From Stictocephala bisonia (lineage: Eukaryota; Arthropoda; Insecta; Hemiptera; Membracidae), in contig JAQJVL010000046.1 of the NCBI GenBank assembly GCA_035578905.1, positions 3,346,730 through 3,410,729 on the forward strand: DNA of 64,000 nucleotides. The letters run 5' to 3'. Of this stretch, positions 30,501 through 43,400 are shown in pieces. A program made the position numbers and the translations under genes. Positions within the stretch are counted from its first letter, which is position 1; each line of letters starts with the position of its first letter. The notes beneath the pieces are model-generated. The model saw only the letters and a program-made list of their open reading frames with translations. It had not been told where the DNA came from and did not search any database.

Positions 30501-31369
30501 AATAACTGTCAGGTCATAATCAAACTGGGATGATCCATTCAAGAGATAAAGTAACAGTTTTATAGCAACAGTTCGCTTTGCTCTTTCTTTATATTATGTA
30601 CACATTCATTTATCACCAATAAAAACTTTTTGAATGAACAAACTAATCAGAATGGCTGATTAAAAAAAAACTTGATTCCTAGATTAATTCTATGACCTGT
30701 TACTCGTTGGTCACTTTACTATTCCATCCTGTTCCGTGTCTTATCCATTTCAATTATAAAAGTGCAGGACATAATAGTAACTGTTGGTAGTGTTATTTTA
30801 TTCAAATCTACAAATGAGAACCGTTACCATTTTCCTGACTGATTCTTTCTACCAGTTTTAAAGCTAAGAAGAATGAGAACCAGTTCATCAGTAGTTGTCA
30901 TACCACTAACTACTACTAAAAATCTGTTTATAATGAACCAGTTCTGGTACAATCTTGGCAGATAGATTCTATTCCCTGCTTACACAAAATGATTAATATG
31001 TTTGACTAATTTTAAATAAAAAGTAAACCAGCATGTCTAGTAGAATGTACAGAACCCAAACACTCAAAAAAAGATTAACTTAGTGAAATATTTCACTAAC
31101 TTAATGTGTTTTATCTGTTGCGTGTGTTTCTATCTAGACAAATAATATTTTACCAGGTATTCTATCCTTTCAATTTTTATTAAAATCCTAGGCATAGTGC
31201 CCAAAGAATTAACTTGTAATTTTAAATAAAAATGTGCATTCAGATACAATAATTACTCATAATATTAAACAATGGTAATAAATAGAAAACAATTTTACAT
31301 TGGAATAAATAGTTTAAAATTATTTCAGTTGTCTAAAATACTACATCTACGGCTGGTAGCGTGATCTGT
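27541..31369 (-). other. Drp1 3' UTR and downstream spacer
   Basis: AT-rich, notably free of recognisable transposons from about 28900 to 31369, as expected for a long 3' UTR. TTAACACGTTGAATGTGGCT near 28205 may be one end of a TTAA element; no partner was found. Polyadenylation site not determinable. Confidence 0.35.
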
Positions 31370-31426
31370 TTACCACATGTGAGTCTCTCGAATCTCGCTG
31401 ATTATTAGGTTTGCTTTCTGTAATGC
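31370..31426 (-). CDS. Drp1: Drp1 terminal exon
   Basis: 18 codons plus stop: [18 protein letters not shown] then TAA. It matches the conserved C-terminal tail IRETHLW of Drp1 with Met for Leu. Acceptor ttattacag above 31426. The first AATAAA on this strand downstream is at 31176-31181, about 190 bp past the stop; a longer 3' UTR is equally possible. Confidence 0.94.
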   Translation of the reverse strand, partial: ALQKANLIISEIRETHMW

Positions 31427-34400
31427 CTGTAATAAATAATGACAATATTACTAAGAAGCCCATCATATTTAATATTTTTTATTACATGGAAATAAGTTTT
31501 CTTTAAATGATTGAATAGTAGTCAACATAACATAATTATTTTCCTTCCTAACATTCAAGAATAACCATTCTTACCTAACCCTCAAGATGGTTTGCCATTT
31601 GTGTGTGCGAAACCGTTTGCTGTAGATACAAGTCATCATATAAACTGCCAGGTGCTGGCATCTAGCGTCTCAAATAAGAAATATTTTCAACTCAAAATTT
31701 ACATTTATCAAATTCATTAAAATCTCTTCCTTTTACAGCAATTCTCAACACAAATATACATTTTCTGGATATCAGCTGGTCTAAAACCAGCTGAGTTACT
31801 GTTATAGCAGTCATCTGTTTATTTAAGTGTATCAGAACCTTTCAGAATAAATTACTTACATTTTTAATTGTACTTAAACCAAAAGTGTAAAGGCAGTTTT
31901 TTAAATCATCAAGTTGTATATTTGATTATGTTGAAGTATAAATAAAACATTTAAGCCTATTTGTATGTTACTTTCCCTAAGGTGGTCTGAAAACCTGTGG
32001 GCTTCCGTATGGTATTACTAGGCATGTTTCCTGGGGATGACAGAACATAACTTAGTTACCTTAAGCATATCTCCAGCCTCTTTTCTACGCTGAGCAATGT
32101 GTTCAGACTCATTCAACAACTCATCAGCTTGGTCTGACTTGTACAGGTGAGTCACCAGCTCTGACTGAAGGTTGTCCTTGACGTAGTTTACAAGAAAATG
32201 CATAACTGCCTTCGGAACACTATCTTGAATTGATTTTCTGACGATGTAGAAGTATGATTTAATTAAACGCTCTAAAAAAATAGTAACAAATTAAACTATA
32301 TCTAATAAATATTAATTTAGTTTAAGCCCATGCTATCTAGAGCTATATAAAAGATAAAACATGTTTTATAACAACATGCCTGTTCTATAAGTATTTTCCT
32401 CTTTTTTTACTTTATTCTGGGCTTCCATTGGGTATTTTATAGGAAGTAAAGTGGAACCCCTGCAATCCAACACTTTCAGGACATAGTCAGAATGCAAAAA
32501 AGGTTGGATTATCCAAAAAAGCCAATATTTATTACATTTTATTACTATAACTGTACACATAATGAATATAGCAAGTACAATACTACATACAGTACTGTAT
32601 AGCGAATAAGGAAGAGAAAGCAAAGAATAACAGTGTTTTAAAACAACAAAGCTTAAAACTGCCCAGTACAACACAAAAACAACATGAGAGATGAAACAGT
32701 ACCAAGTGGGCAAACGATAACAAAATGCAAACAATGGCATGAGGCGCACAACAAGTTGGTACAAGCTCGCGAAATCAAGCATGGTCGGATTAACGACAGA
32801 CCAGCCGAGGTCGGATTAGAGGGGTTCTACTATATGGCAGATTTTGAGATTTTGGTTTCAATAAAGGGTTTTATAGTATAAATAATCCTTTTCTCATAAT
32901 TTGTATGCATTTATAATAACCTCTATATAATAATTAGCTACAGTATATAAATATTTGACAATAAAATATAATATTCTACCAATACATATCATATGTGATT
33001 TAAGTCTACTGTCTCATTGATCGATTCTTTTATACATCTTCGTTTACTTGTACTATCAGGATGCGTAATCATAGGCACTTCTGTCCATCGTTTACATCTT
33101 TTAATGTTTCCTTTTTTTAAACTCCCACTAAAAACATATTCTTTACAAAGACTATCTTCTTTTCTTTATTAAATGTTTTCAGATAATACTGGAGAAAAAA
33201 GATAAAAAATGGAATATACAATCAAACAATTAAAGCTTAAGTCACTCTTTGTTATCAAATTTTGTGATTAACAGAAATAACAAATTGAATAATTTATAAT
33301 TATTGTATTTCATGTGCTCATAAATTGAAAAATCAAACAATTCTTATCAAAAGATAAAATTAAAGTAAGTCAATGCTTTATGCTATTTAAGATCTGTAAT
33401 CAGAGTGAGAGAATAAACTACTGTAAACCTATGAGTTACATAATAATTTTCCCATGTTAGCTCACTAAATTAAGTGGAACAAAACAAATGTTCTCATCTT
33501 ACAAATTGACTCTTCTTAACATACATTATTTTAATTTTAATATATTCGTCAATAAATTTTTGAATATAGAACTAAACAAAAAATTTATATTATTAAAAAT
33601 TAACTTTGATAGTTATATAACTTTTAATTGTGTACCTAGTTTACTGAAAACAAAGTTGTACACACCTGGATTTGTTTGATCAAGTTGGGTTAGCACTAAT
33701 ATGAAACCTAAGGGATGGATTACTATGTAAAAATTGAACTAACTTTGGTAATATTTGATTGTTTAAAGAGATAAATTGAACAATATAGCATATACCAAAT
33801 AATAATCTATACATTAAAAGAATTGAATAAGTAAATACTCTATTATCTGATTTTGAAAAAAAAATACTTTTAACTGCAGAATTTAAAAATGTCCAAATGG
33901 AAATATGTCGATTTTGCCAAATCACTGCTGAGATGTCGACAGCTCTGTAGTAGACATGCAATTTTTCCACCAGCGGTCCAAAACATGCCGTTCTATTTCA
34001 ACTGTACGGCTCGTGTTTATTATTATAATGAATTATAATAAACACTGTATGATTATTTAAAGTTCAATCTAGTGGACCAAAAGTCGATATTACGAATTTT
34101 TTTATTTGAAAATCATCAAGAATGACATTTGAAGTTTCACACATTTAAACTGTAGAAAAATTACAAAAATACTCAATCTTTTACAAAATCCAACTTAAGA
34201 TCCACTAGAACATTTTTTCACCTATCTAGTGACACTTAAAGTGTTACGAGACGGTCACTATTATGGACCGAATCGATGAGACAGAAACCTATGTTTTGGC
34301 GCTTTGCGTGGAAACAACACCCTTAAGAAAGGATAGTATTGACAAGGTACGAGTTGAATGTCTCTATTTAATGCATTAATTAATTATATGGTAACTATCG

Positions 34401-37400
34401 TACTCAGCTGTACGTAGCATATCAAGTTGGCTGGTGCCAACGCTTTGCCAATCAGAGAGCAGCAGTCACAAAGACAACTGACTGAGCAGAGTTGCCAAAT
34501 CACCACCATGTGGTCATAGATGTATGCCATGCCAGGCAACACCCCGAACCTCGGCCAAACAGGGGATGTGTGTGGTGCCTATGGCAGTGACCGACTGCAG
34601 GAATAGGCAACGAATATTGCAGAACTCTACAGTTTGACCCAACTCCTCAATACATTCCTGCTTTTAATTCTAGAATAGTAATATTGATCAAGGGTAAATG
34701 AGGATACCTATGACATCACAGTCACGTTGCTCCTTCTCCGACAGTTTACGACTGGTCTGTGTAGGCACTTCAGGCAGCAGGTTGATGGGTTTCTGGGGAC
34801 TGAGCACTCCTTTCCCTTCTCCACTGTCTGGCTGATGTGTAGGAGTTGACAAAGGGGAATTTTCTGTCGAATGTTCTTTACTACTGTTGTCTTGTGCTCG
34901 AGGAAGAAGAGCATTGGGCATCCAATTGCGGATATTCATACGCTCATTATTAGTCGGAACCTCATACCTTCCATGAACGTGATTTTGCTGTAAATTTTAA
35001 AGAATATGAAACTCCTTGACTTTAGCTTAAAAACATTATTAACTGTAAGTAACATTTTAGAGAAAATAAATATGTATATATATCATGCTGAAAAGAACAA
35101 CCAAAGACCTTACAGGGTGGCTACTCAATCATATAAAAAAAATTCAAGCACATTTCAAGGTTTTTTCCAAGGGGTTTCAAACAAAATTCAAGGCACGCTT
35201 ACAGAGGAAAATATTTCTGAATCGACGTAATCACTCATTATAGTAAAATACATTAAAAAGCACATGTTTTATAGCTAGGCATGTCAATAATCTTGTAGGC
35301 CACAAAGAAATTGAATTATTGCATAAGTATCCTAGGTTTAATTGGCAGTTACCCAACATTTTTTATTTCATTGATAAGTAGGCTCAAAATCTAATGATAT
35401 GCTTAGCTTACTTTAATAAAATTTTTACTAATAAGCCTACGGAATATTTGCGATAGGCCCAGCTTTAATTAATTACTGTTATATCAATAACACGATGAGT
35501 TGAAAACAAAACTCGTTTTTTATCTGATGAGTATGTGAAAAAAACCACTATATTTAAAAATCGTTATTTTTCGACAACTTTCTTTTCATTTTACATGTTT
35601 TGGTAACCATGCAATTTCTTGTCACCTCTGAAAATACAATTTCTTGTTGAAAAAGTGGTGAAATGTGAGTTTTTTTAGGTTGATTTCATCCGCAGAAAAC
35701 TCTTTTTTAACGGAAAATCGAAAAAACTAGTTTTTTATCTGATAGTGAAAAAAACAACTTTTTAAAAAATAGTTTTCCTTCAAATTTCTTTTCCATTTCA
35801 CATGTTTTTTTAAGCTGAACACGAATGTATAATTGTGTTTGCAATAAAATTATTTATTTAGCCTGAAAAATGCATTTTATACTTACCTAACCAAACATAA
35901 CTTAACTTATCCTAATTGTATATTTACTCAACAAAAATTCGTAATTAGCGTTAAATTCGGGTGTTGGCCTCTGTGACGGCCTGTGGCTGTAACTCCGGCG
36001 GAAATATAGATGAATTTGGTTTTTGTGATTAATAGTTGTTATATATAATGATCGCGTAATGGCAGCTAATCGCGATTCGCTGCGAAAGTAGTTTTTCGTT
36101 ATATCTCAATAAATAATGGTAATAGACCAAATTCGTATTTAGTACAAAAAACACATCAAAATTAAAAAAACTATGGTTAAAATACTATTTAAACTAACAG
36201 AAATATGTCAAAAATACTATAAGTTGTGATATTAGTTTTCCGAATTTTTCGGTAAAATACGTAATTTCCGCGAAATGTTTTTTTATGTTGTTCACGAATA
36301 CATAATTGGGTTATCCAGTAACATTATTTTTTCGGCCTGAAAAATACACTTTTTACTGACCTAACCAAACATAACCGAACTTATCATGACTTTTTACTCA
36401 ACAAATAGATATAATTTGCGTTAAATTATTGTGCCTGGCCTCCCTGACGGCCTATCGTCCGTTATTCTGGCAGGAATATGCGTGAATTCAGTTTTTTGTG
36501 GTTAAAATCTGATGTATATAATGATCGCTAATCGTGATTCGCCGCGAAAGTAGTTTTTCCGTTATATCTCGAGAAATAATTTGTATAGACCAAAATAGTT
36601 TTCAAATTCGTATTTAGCGCAAAAACAACACATCAAAATTCAAAAAAATGATTATAATATCATTTAAATTAACGGAAATATATGAAAAATACTAAAATGA
36701 CATTAGTTTTTTCAAATTGTTCGGTAAAAACGATTTCCGCAGAATAAAAGATTCTCACGAAATTGTAGTCAATTATTGACCCATTTCAGGTAGTTTTCAA
36801 ATTTTGTTTGGTGGCAAGAAACTACATAATAACCTTGTTGGTTTTAACAAATAATAATTCACACAAAACTAAAACAGTTTGTCAAAAATTACGATTTTGG
36901 AGTTAGTAGTCCTAGACTTTTAAGTCAATAAACTACAACACAAACGTTCCACACTTGAAACAACATCCAATGAACTTTATATTAATGTTTTTATCAACGA
37001 TAAATTGTTCAAGTAATTCTGCATTTTATTGATAATAACTAAATAAATAAGCTGGAAGGTTAATTAACAAAACACGCCGTTCACATTATCTCTTCTTGTT
37101 GCCCACCTGTTGTTGCCGGTAATGGTAAACGTAAACAAAACAAATACATCAGCCCAGCCTGTTGTTGATGTATTTTCGTTATTTAAAAAGAACGCAACAG
37201 TTTCATTGAAACAATAATTCGGCACCAAAACGTTTCAAAATTTTGCAAATAGCTGCAGTAGAGCAGACAGCAACAGTGAGCGTCATCAGATATCAATAGA
37301 ACAAAACAATAACTCCCAAAGTTTAGTCGCAACTTTAACCTGCAGCGTAAGTTGCAACAGAATGTCAACAAATCTAAGAGGCGACGCTTGACATTGGATT

Positions 37401-40400
37401 GATTTGCGTGTTTCGGCAAAATGCGGTGGGTGAAGCTATCATATTGTCTGCAACAGCTTCATTCAACTGTTTCGACGTCAAAACTGTTTCGGCTGCAACC
37501 GTTTTGTCAAACTATTCCATGTGTATTATTTTGAACATATCAATTTGCCGAGTCCTCGTATCTTATCATACGAAGATTGATGATGTTTCCCGAACTTATC
37601 ACTTGAGTTTAACTGGAGCCCTGAAGTCCGAACCTTCCTGACGTCACCGGATTACTCTCGTCTCGCTCGACGAGAATTCCCGATGGTTACCAAAATTCAA
37701 GCATATTTCCAGGTTTTTTCAAGGCGCCGTAAAATTCAAGCATAATTCCAGGTTTTCCCGAAATTCCCGGTGAGTAGCCACCCTGCCTTATTTTTACATG
37801 ACAGATTGTGACAATATGTAAATGGGAACAGTAAGGTCTTTTAAGATATTGAAAGAGGGAAGTCTTGTAGTGGTTTAGTATGAATAGTTAGTGGTATGGT
37901 TTGGGATTAATAACACCATCCTAGGGGACTGTGAGACAAGGATTCAATGAGTGCCAAGGGTTGAAGTCATCTGAGGAGGAATTCCTTATGGAAATTCCAT
38001 TGTTGATAATTAAGACAAAATTGCATTAAACATACAGATCAGAAATTGGGTATTGGATAAAATTATAATAATTTATCTTGGTTCATTACGACAAAGAGAA
38101 TTTAGAGTCTTTTGACAGCTTTAGCCAGAAAACCATTTACAAAGGTGTTGATTCACTAATCGAACTGAATCAAAAAAGTGGTTTGATTTTGAAGTAATTT
38201 TTATTAATATATGTAGTAGTATCTAAATTATTGTACCTTAAGAAAACTATGGTAGGTACTAAAATCCTAAGATCGTATATATACATATATTTATATTATT
38301 CAATTGCTAATGACAAAATATGATATTGGATCAGTAATGAACATGAGAAAATAATAAAACACCTATAAAAAACATACAATAGAAAAAGGAACAAATTGTC
38401 CACTGTCATTTGACATCTTTTTCAAGTGCTTAGAGAGTTAATCAAAAAGAAAGAGCCATTCTTCAATGTAAGAATGAGTTTCATACATTCAATACAAGTG
38501 AACTTCAAAACAACAAAAATCTTTTAAATATTATTAACTGTAACTAACATTAATATGTATAAGTAACAGAGACTAACCGTTCAATGACATGCAGTTTTTC
38601 TAGAAAAGTTCTTTTAGTTTATTGTGTTGTAATTATATTTTTTATATATACGTGTTGCTGTATTGTTTTAATAATGGCTGAAAAACGGAAGAAGTTGTAG
38701 TTCACTATTCAGCTGGGTGACATTTCTCTGGCTCTAACTACTGGTGACAATGTTAATAAAAAAATAACATTACACGGGAAATGTGGCACCTAGTGCAACA
38801 TTCTATAAATACAGAAGGAATGGGAAATGTAGTGATATGCTCTATAAAGGGGTCAAGAACTTAATTCATTTGCAATTTCAACTTCATTTGCAGCACATTT
38901 GTACCACTATACTCTTACGCATATAGTAAAATATACAGTAAAACCCTGATTATCGGAAATAAAGGGGGCTGAGGCCGTTTTCGATAATGACAATTTCTGA
39001 TAATCAGAGGTTTCGTTTTAAAGGTGTTATTTTAATATTAATAACTCATTTTCTTGCACAAATGTTTTATAAAAAGTACTGCTATACATAAAAATAGTCT
39101 ATATATAAAGAAAAACTGTTTAAAAAATCATTTAGTAACAAAATAATGAGTAATCTTTTTTGTCATGTCTTTTTCTGGCAGCGACGTTTCGCCATCGTTT
39201 AATTAATAGTACATCAGTTGTAGTGGATTCCTCGCCACTGTACACTTATAGCGTACTGACAAAAATACTAAAAATAACTGAGAATAAACTGACTAAAAAA
39301 ACTATTAAAATCGTATACGAACTACCGAACTGAACAAAAATATGACCACACTTCACTTGTCTGTAGGCAAAAATGAACTGATTGTTGACAGGATGTATTA
39401 TTTTTATTTTCCGCCAGGAACTGGACTTTGACCTAGGACTATAGGGCGGGCGACTGGTGGTACAATGATGGGCTATAGGGCGGTTGATTAATGCTATTAG
39501 AATCGCTTTCAATCCTCATAGCGCATACGTCTTCTTGGGGAAAAATAAACAACAATTGACAGGCTAAATGTTAAATGTTTTTTCCTTAGACAGTTTCCGA
39601 TCATCCAATTTCCGATTAATCAGGGTTTTACAGTACTAGTGTAAACCAACCTGATTTTACCGCTGAAGAAATAAGCTACCTTTAGTCTGATCCTATTACA
39701 TACAATCTGAATAGTTGTAAGGCCACTTTGATTCAAGACCTCTACTTAGACCTTACTGAGAGCTACCTCGAAGATTTTCTGAATAGATTGTCCAGAATAG
39801 ATGTCAGGGCATGTTACTGTCATTTTAAATAAAAAATGTCAGTACATAAAAAATTGATATTTATAAATAAATTCCCATTATTTAGTTATTATTTACCAAA
39901 AACATTTCAACTGTAGGTTTTAAATATATTTTACCTGGTGGTCGGTGTCGTTGACTACTGCATTGGCAATGGTTGGCTGTGCCAAATTGACTGTGTGCCG
40001 TTTGCTGATGCGTGTTTGCTGTTTAAACATGTCTTCCTCTTCTACAGATTTCAGAAGGGAAGAAACTAAGGCAGCATCCTTGTGAAAGTCCGGATGCTTG
40101 GTGTTTATATATGCAAGCTCAATAGCAACTAAATTCTCAACCTGTTATTTAAACAATAAATATAAGTTTGTTAATGATTATATTAAATGAATAAGTACAC
40201 AAAAAATTTAACAATTGCATAGACAAGTGGATTTAAATTTAACTTTGTATTTTTTTAACAGGTAGATTATAAGTTCATTTTAATATTTCAATTTAATTTA
40301 ATATTCCAAACTTCTTATGTTTGAGCAATTACCAACCCGGTGTTGGTTGTCACTGACTGTTTTTATTCTGTTCACATCCCAAGTCAGCAGGTATAAGTCA

Positions 40401-43400
40401 AACCACAAACAAAAAGCATTGCTGCCAGAACTGTTTGTGCATCATCCCCTCCACTGATCCTCACACAGTTCCCCTCCACACCACAAATAAATCAGCTGTT
40501 GAATATTTCATAGTGTGAATTTTAGATATTTTGTAACTATTTACACACGTACCGACTGTTATTTCATATTATTGTTACCTTCTATATTTTATTACATACT
40601 TATTATACTGTATTGTTCATTATGTTGTCTTATACTTTTAAATAAATAGTATTTATCAGCTGTGACTGTCGACTTCATGAATGGTTCTGTTCATTCAGGA
40701 GCCACATCCCCAAATCGAATATGTGTAGTTTACAAGTATAATAATAAGTTGACGAGACATAATAATGGTAAGAATTTTTTTGATCACTTTAAATAGCACA
40801 TCATGGGATAATGTACATTGCAAGTTCATTAAGAGTAGGTGCATTTACAACAAGTGATTCAAGGTCATACAGTTAATTAATATATCAGCTGTCAAATATT
40901 TTAGCATCTGACGTTACTAATGCTAAGTAAGGCATCCATGGCACACTTATTTTTGTTAGCAGTTAATTAAAGCCACTATTTATTATGCTTATGCCTGATG
41001 GACTAGACGTTGTCATCCTTTTCATAAAAATTACTTTCTGATGAAAAAATCATTTTTTAAGAAGAGATAAATTATAGGCTTAAATAATTTAAAAAATCAA
41101 ACTGTACAAGATGTCAATTATTACTAAAAATACTCTACGAAAGTGGCTTCTAGTGAAAATAAATTGCTTATTTCAGGAAATGTTTGAGGGTCAATCAATA
41201 TATTTTAATGAGTATTTGTTGATAGAGGACCACAGTAAAACATCTTTAGTCTGGCATTTGTTACTTCTGAATTCGCTATAGTGCGGCATCGTTTGCGTCA
41301 CGTGTAAACTCAGAAAAAACACCTTCAAAACCACAACACAATGTACACACCGCATGTCACTCTGCTACTTTTATAATAAGCAATACCCGAACGTATGTGT
41401 CGTAAAATGAGGATATTTAGAACACCAAGGTTGAACTTGTTTATTCTGATTTATGAGGATACGCCATTTTTCTTTCTTCAGTTTGACAACAGTCAATTCT
41501 TGAATTGAAATTTCTTTATTAGTTCAATATACATATGCAGTATACATTGAATAGTGTCTTATAATTTCATACCTCTTATACTCCTAAACATAATCAAACT
41601 AAAAGTATTTTAAAATAATCATATCCCTAAATTCATCTAAAGTCAAATTCATCTAAGTTATACAAGGGGTTTTCAAAGTTAACAATTCCTTCAGTGATAT
41701 TTTCAAACTTTTTTATATTAGTTTCTTATTTCATTTGGCAATTTATTGAAAGATAGCACCATTATAAGTTGGTCTCTTTTTGAATTATTGTAGCTTATGC
41801 TTTTCTGTAGCCTATCCTTGAAACATATCAGTGTATCGAATAGAACATTGTTAACTCTCAAAGTGGCATGGTGCGGGTACCCGCACAGGTTTCTGAAGTG
41901 GCATAGTGCGGATAGCCGCACCGCAGACACGCTCGTGAATAATTGTTGTCATAGTACACACTTAATATGCTATGGATAAGTTTTAAGTGTCTATGGATTC
42001 TGCATTACTTGCCAGTTACAGTGATATACATAAATAATCGATTATTATTTGATTTGGCATAGTTTAATTTTTGCTTTGAGGAAGCTCTCAAACGTTTGCC
42101 CGTCCAAAGTTCTCTTCATGGCATACTATAGGCCCATTTGTGCCCATCCCTGTTACAAAATAGCTGTGCGGGGAGGCTTTGAAAATGCAGAGTTCTCCAG
42201 GATGTTTAGGCTTCAGAAAAGAGCGGTACGAGCAATCTCAAATCACAGAGTCGTGTAGGCTTGCATTTATCAATATAATAATAATAATGTTTTTATTTTT
42301 GCTTAAATTTTGTTAAATTAATAACTACCCTTCATTTAGAAAAAAACTCAATAGTTCAAAAACCTCTTTTTATACGGCAAGCACCGGGTCCTGAAGGTGC
42401 TGTATTAACCCTTTTAGTGCCAGAGGAATTTTAAAGAGTATGTCAAGTTTTACATTGTGCCATTAAATAATTCCTATCTTTGTTATTTATAAACTACACA
42501 AAATTAATAATTTGTAACCTAATTATACAAGAACAATCAGTCTATCAAAATAACATATTAAAAATATCCTTACATTATGTATGCATTAAATGAAATAAAT
42601 TTACTACATAAAAAGGTGTGTTGTGTCTTTTTTATTTGGGCATACTTACAACAATGATAAAAATAGGTGGGATTTATTAAATACATTTATCGTGAGGACA
42701 ATTTAGTTATTAACATCCTCTTGAAATGACTCAATAATTTGTTCACAAGTAAAAATGTTATATCTATTTTTATGTTGTTTGAAACAGCTGTAAATCTGCT
42801 GTTTTCTGACAGGTTATGGAACGTTTTGTATCAAAATATAACTAATATTATACAAAAATACTACAACTGGTTTTTATGTAAAAGTATACGTTAACAAACA
42901 AGAAGATAATTCTAAATCAATAAAACGTTTATTTTATAGTTGTTTAATGAACTTTGTGTGTGACGTCTAGTTGACAGGAAGTTGGCACTTGATACATTGT
43001 TTTTTGGACGTCCGGATAACAGGACGTTGGCACTAAAAGGGTTAAAGAGGTTCCACTGTATTTTCAATGTCAGAAAAATGATCTGTGACTTCACTTTCGT
43101 AACATGTATGTGATGTAATGTGGTGCTGTTAATAAATAAATAAAACTACTTGAATATTAAAAATAATTACCATCGAATTTGTTGTAGGTAAACGGCGCCG
43201 TAATAAGTGTGTCACTACATCTACAATCCGCTCATGAAGTTTTGGAAACCTTAACATCTCTTGCTGACTCTCTGTGCCACAGTGTTGAATGATTCGCTGC
43301 ATTTCCTCATGAACCAATTCCACACAGCGTAGTGAAGGCTCTTCAAGGCGGCGAATTTGTCTCTTCACTAACAACTCGAATGAGACCTGGACAAAACTTT

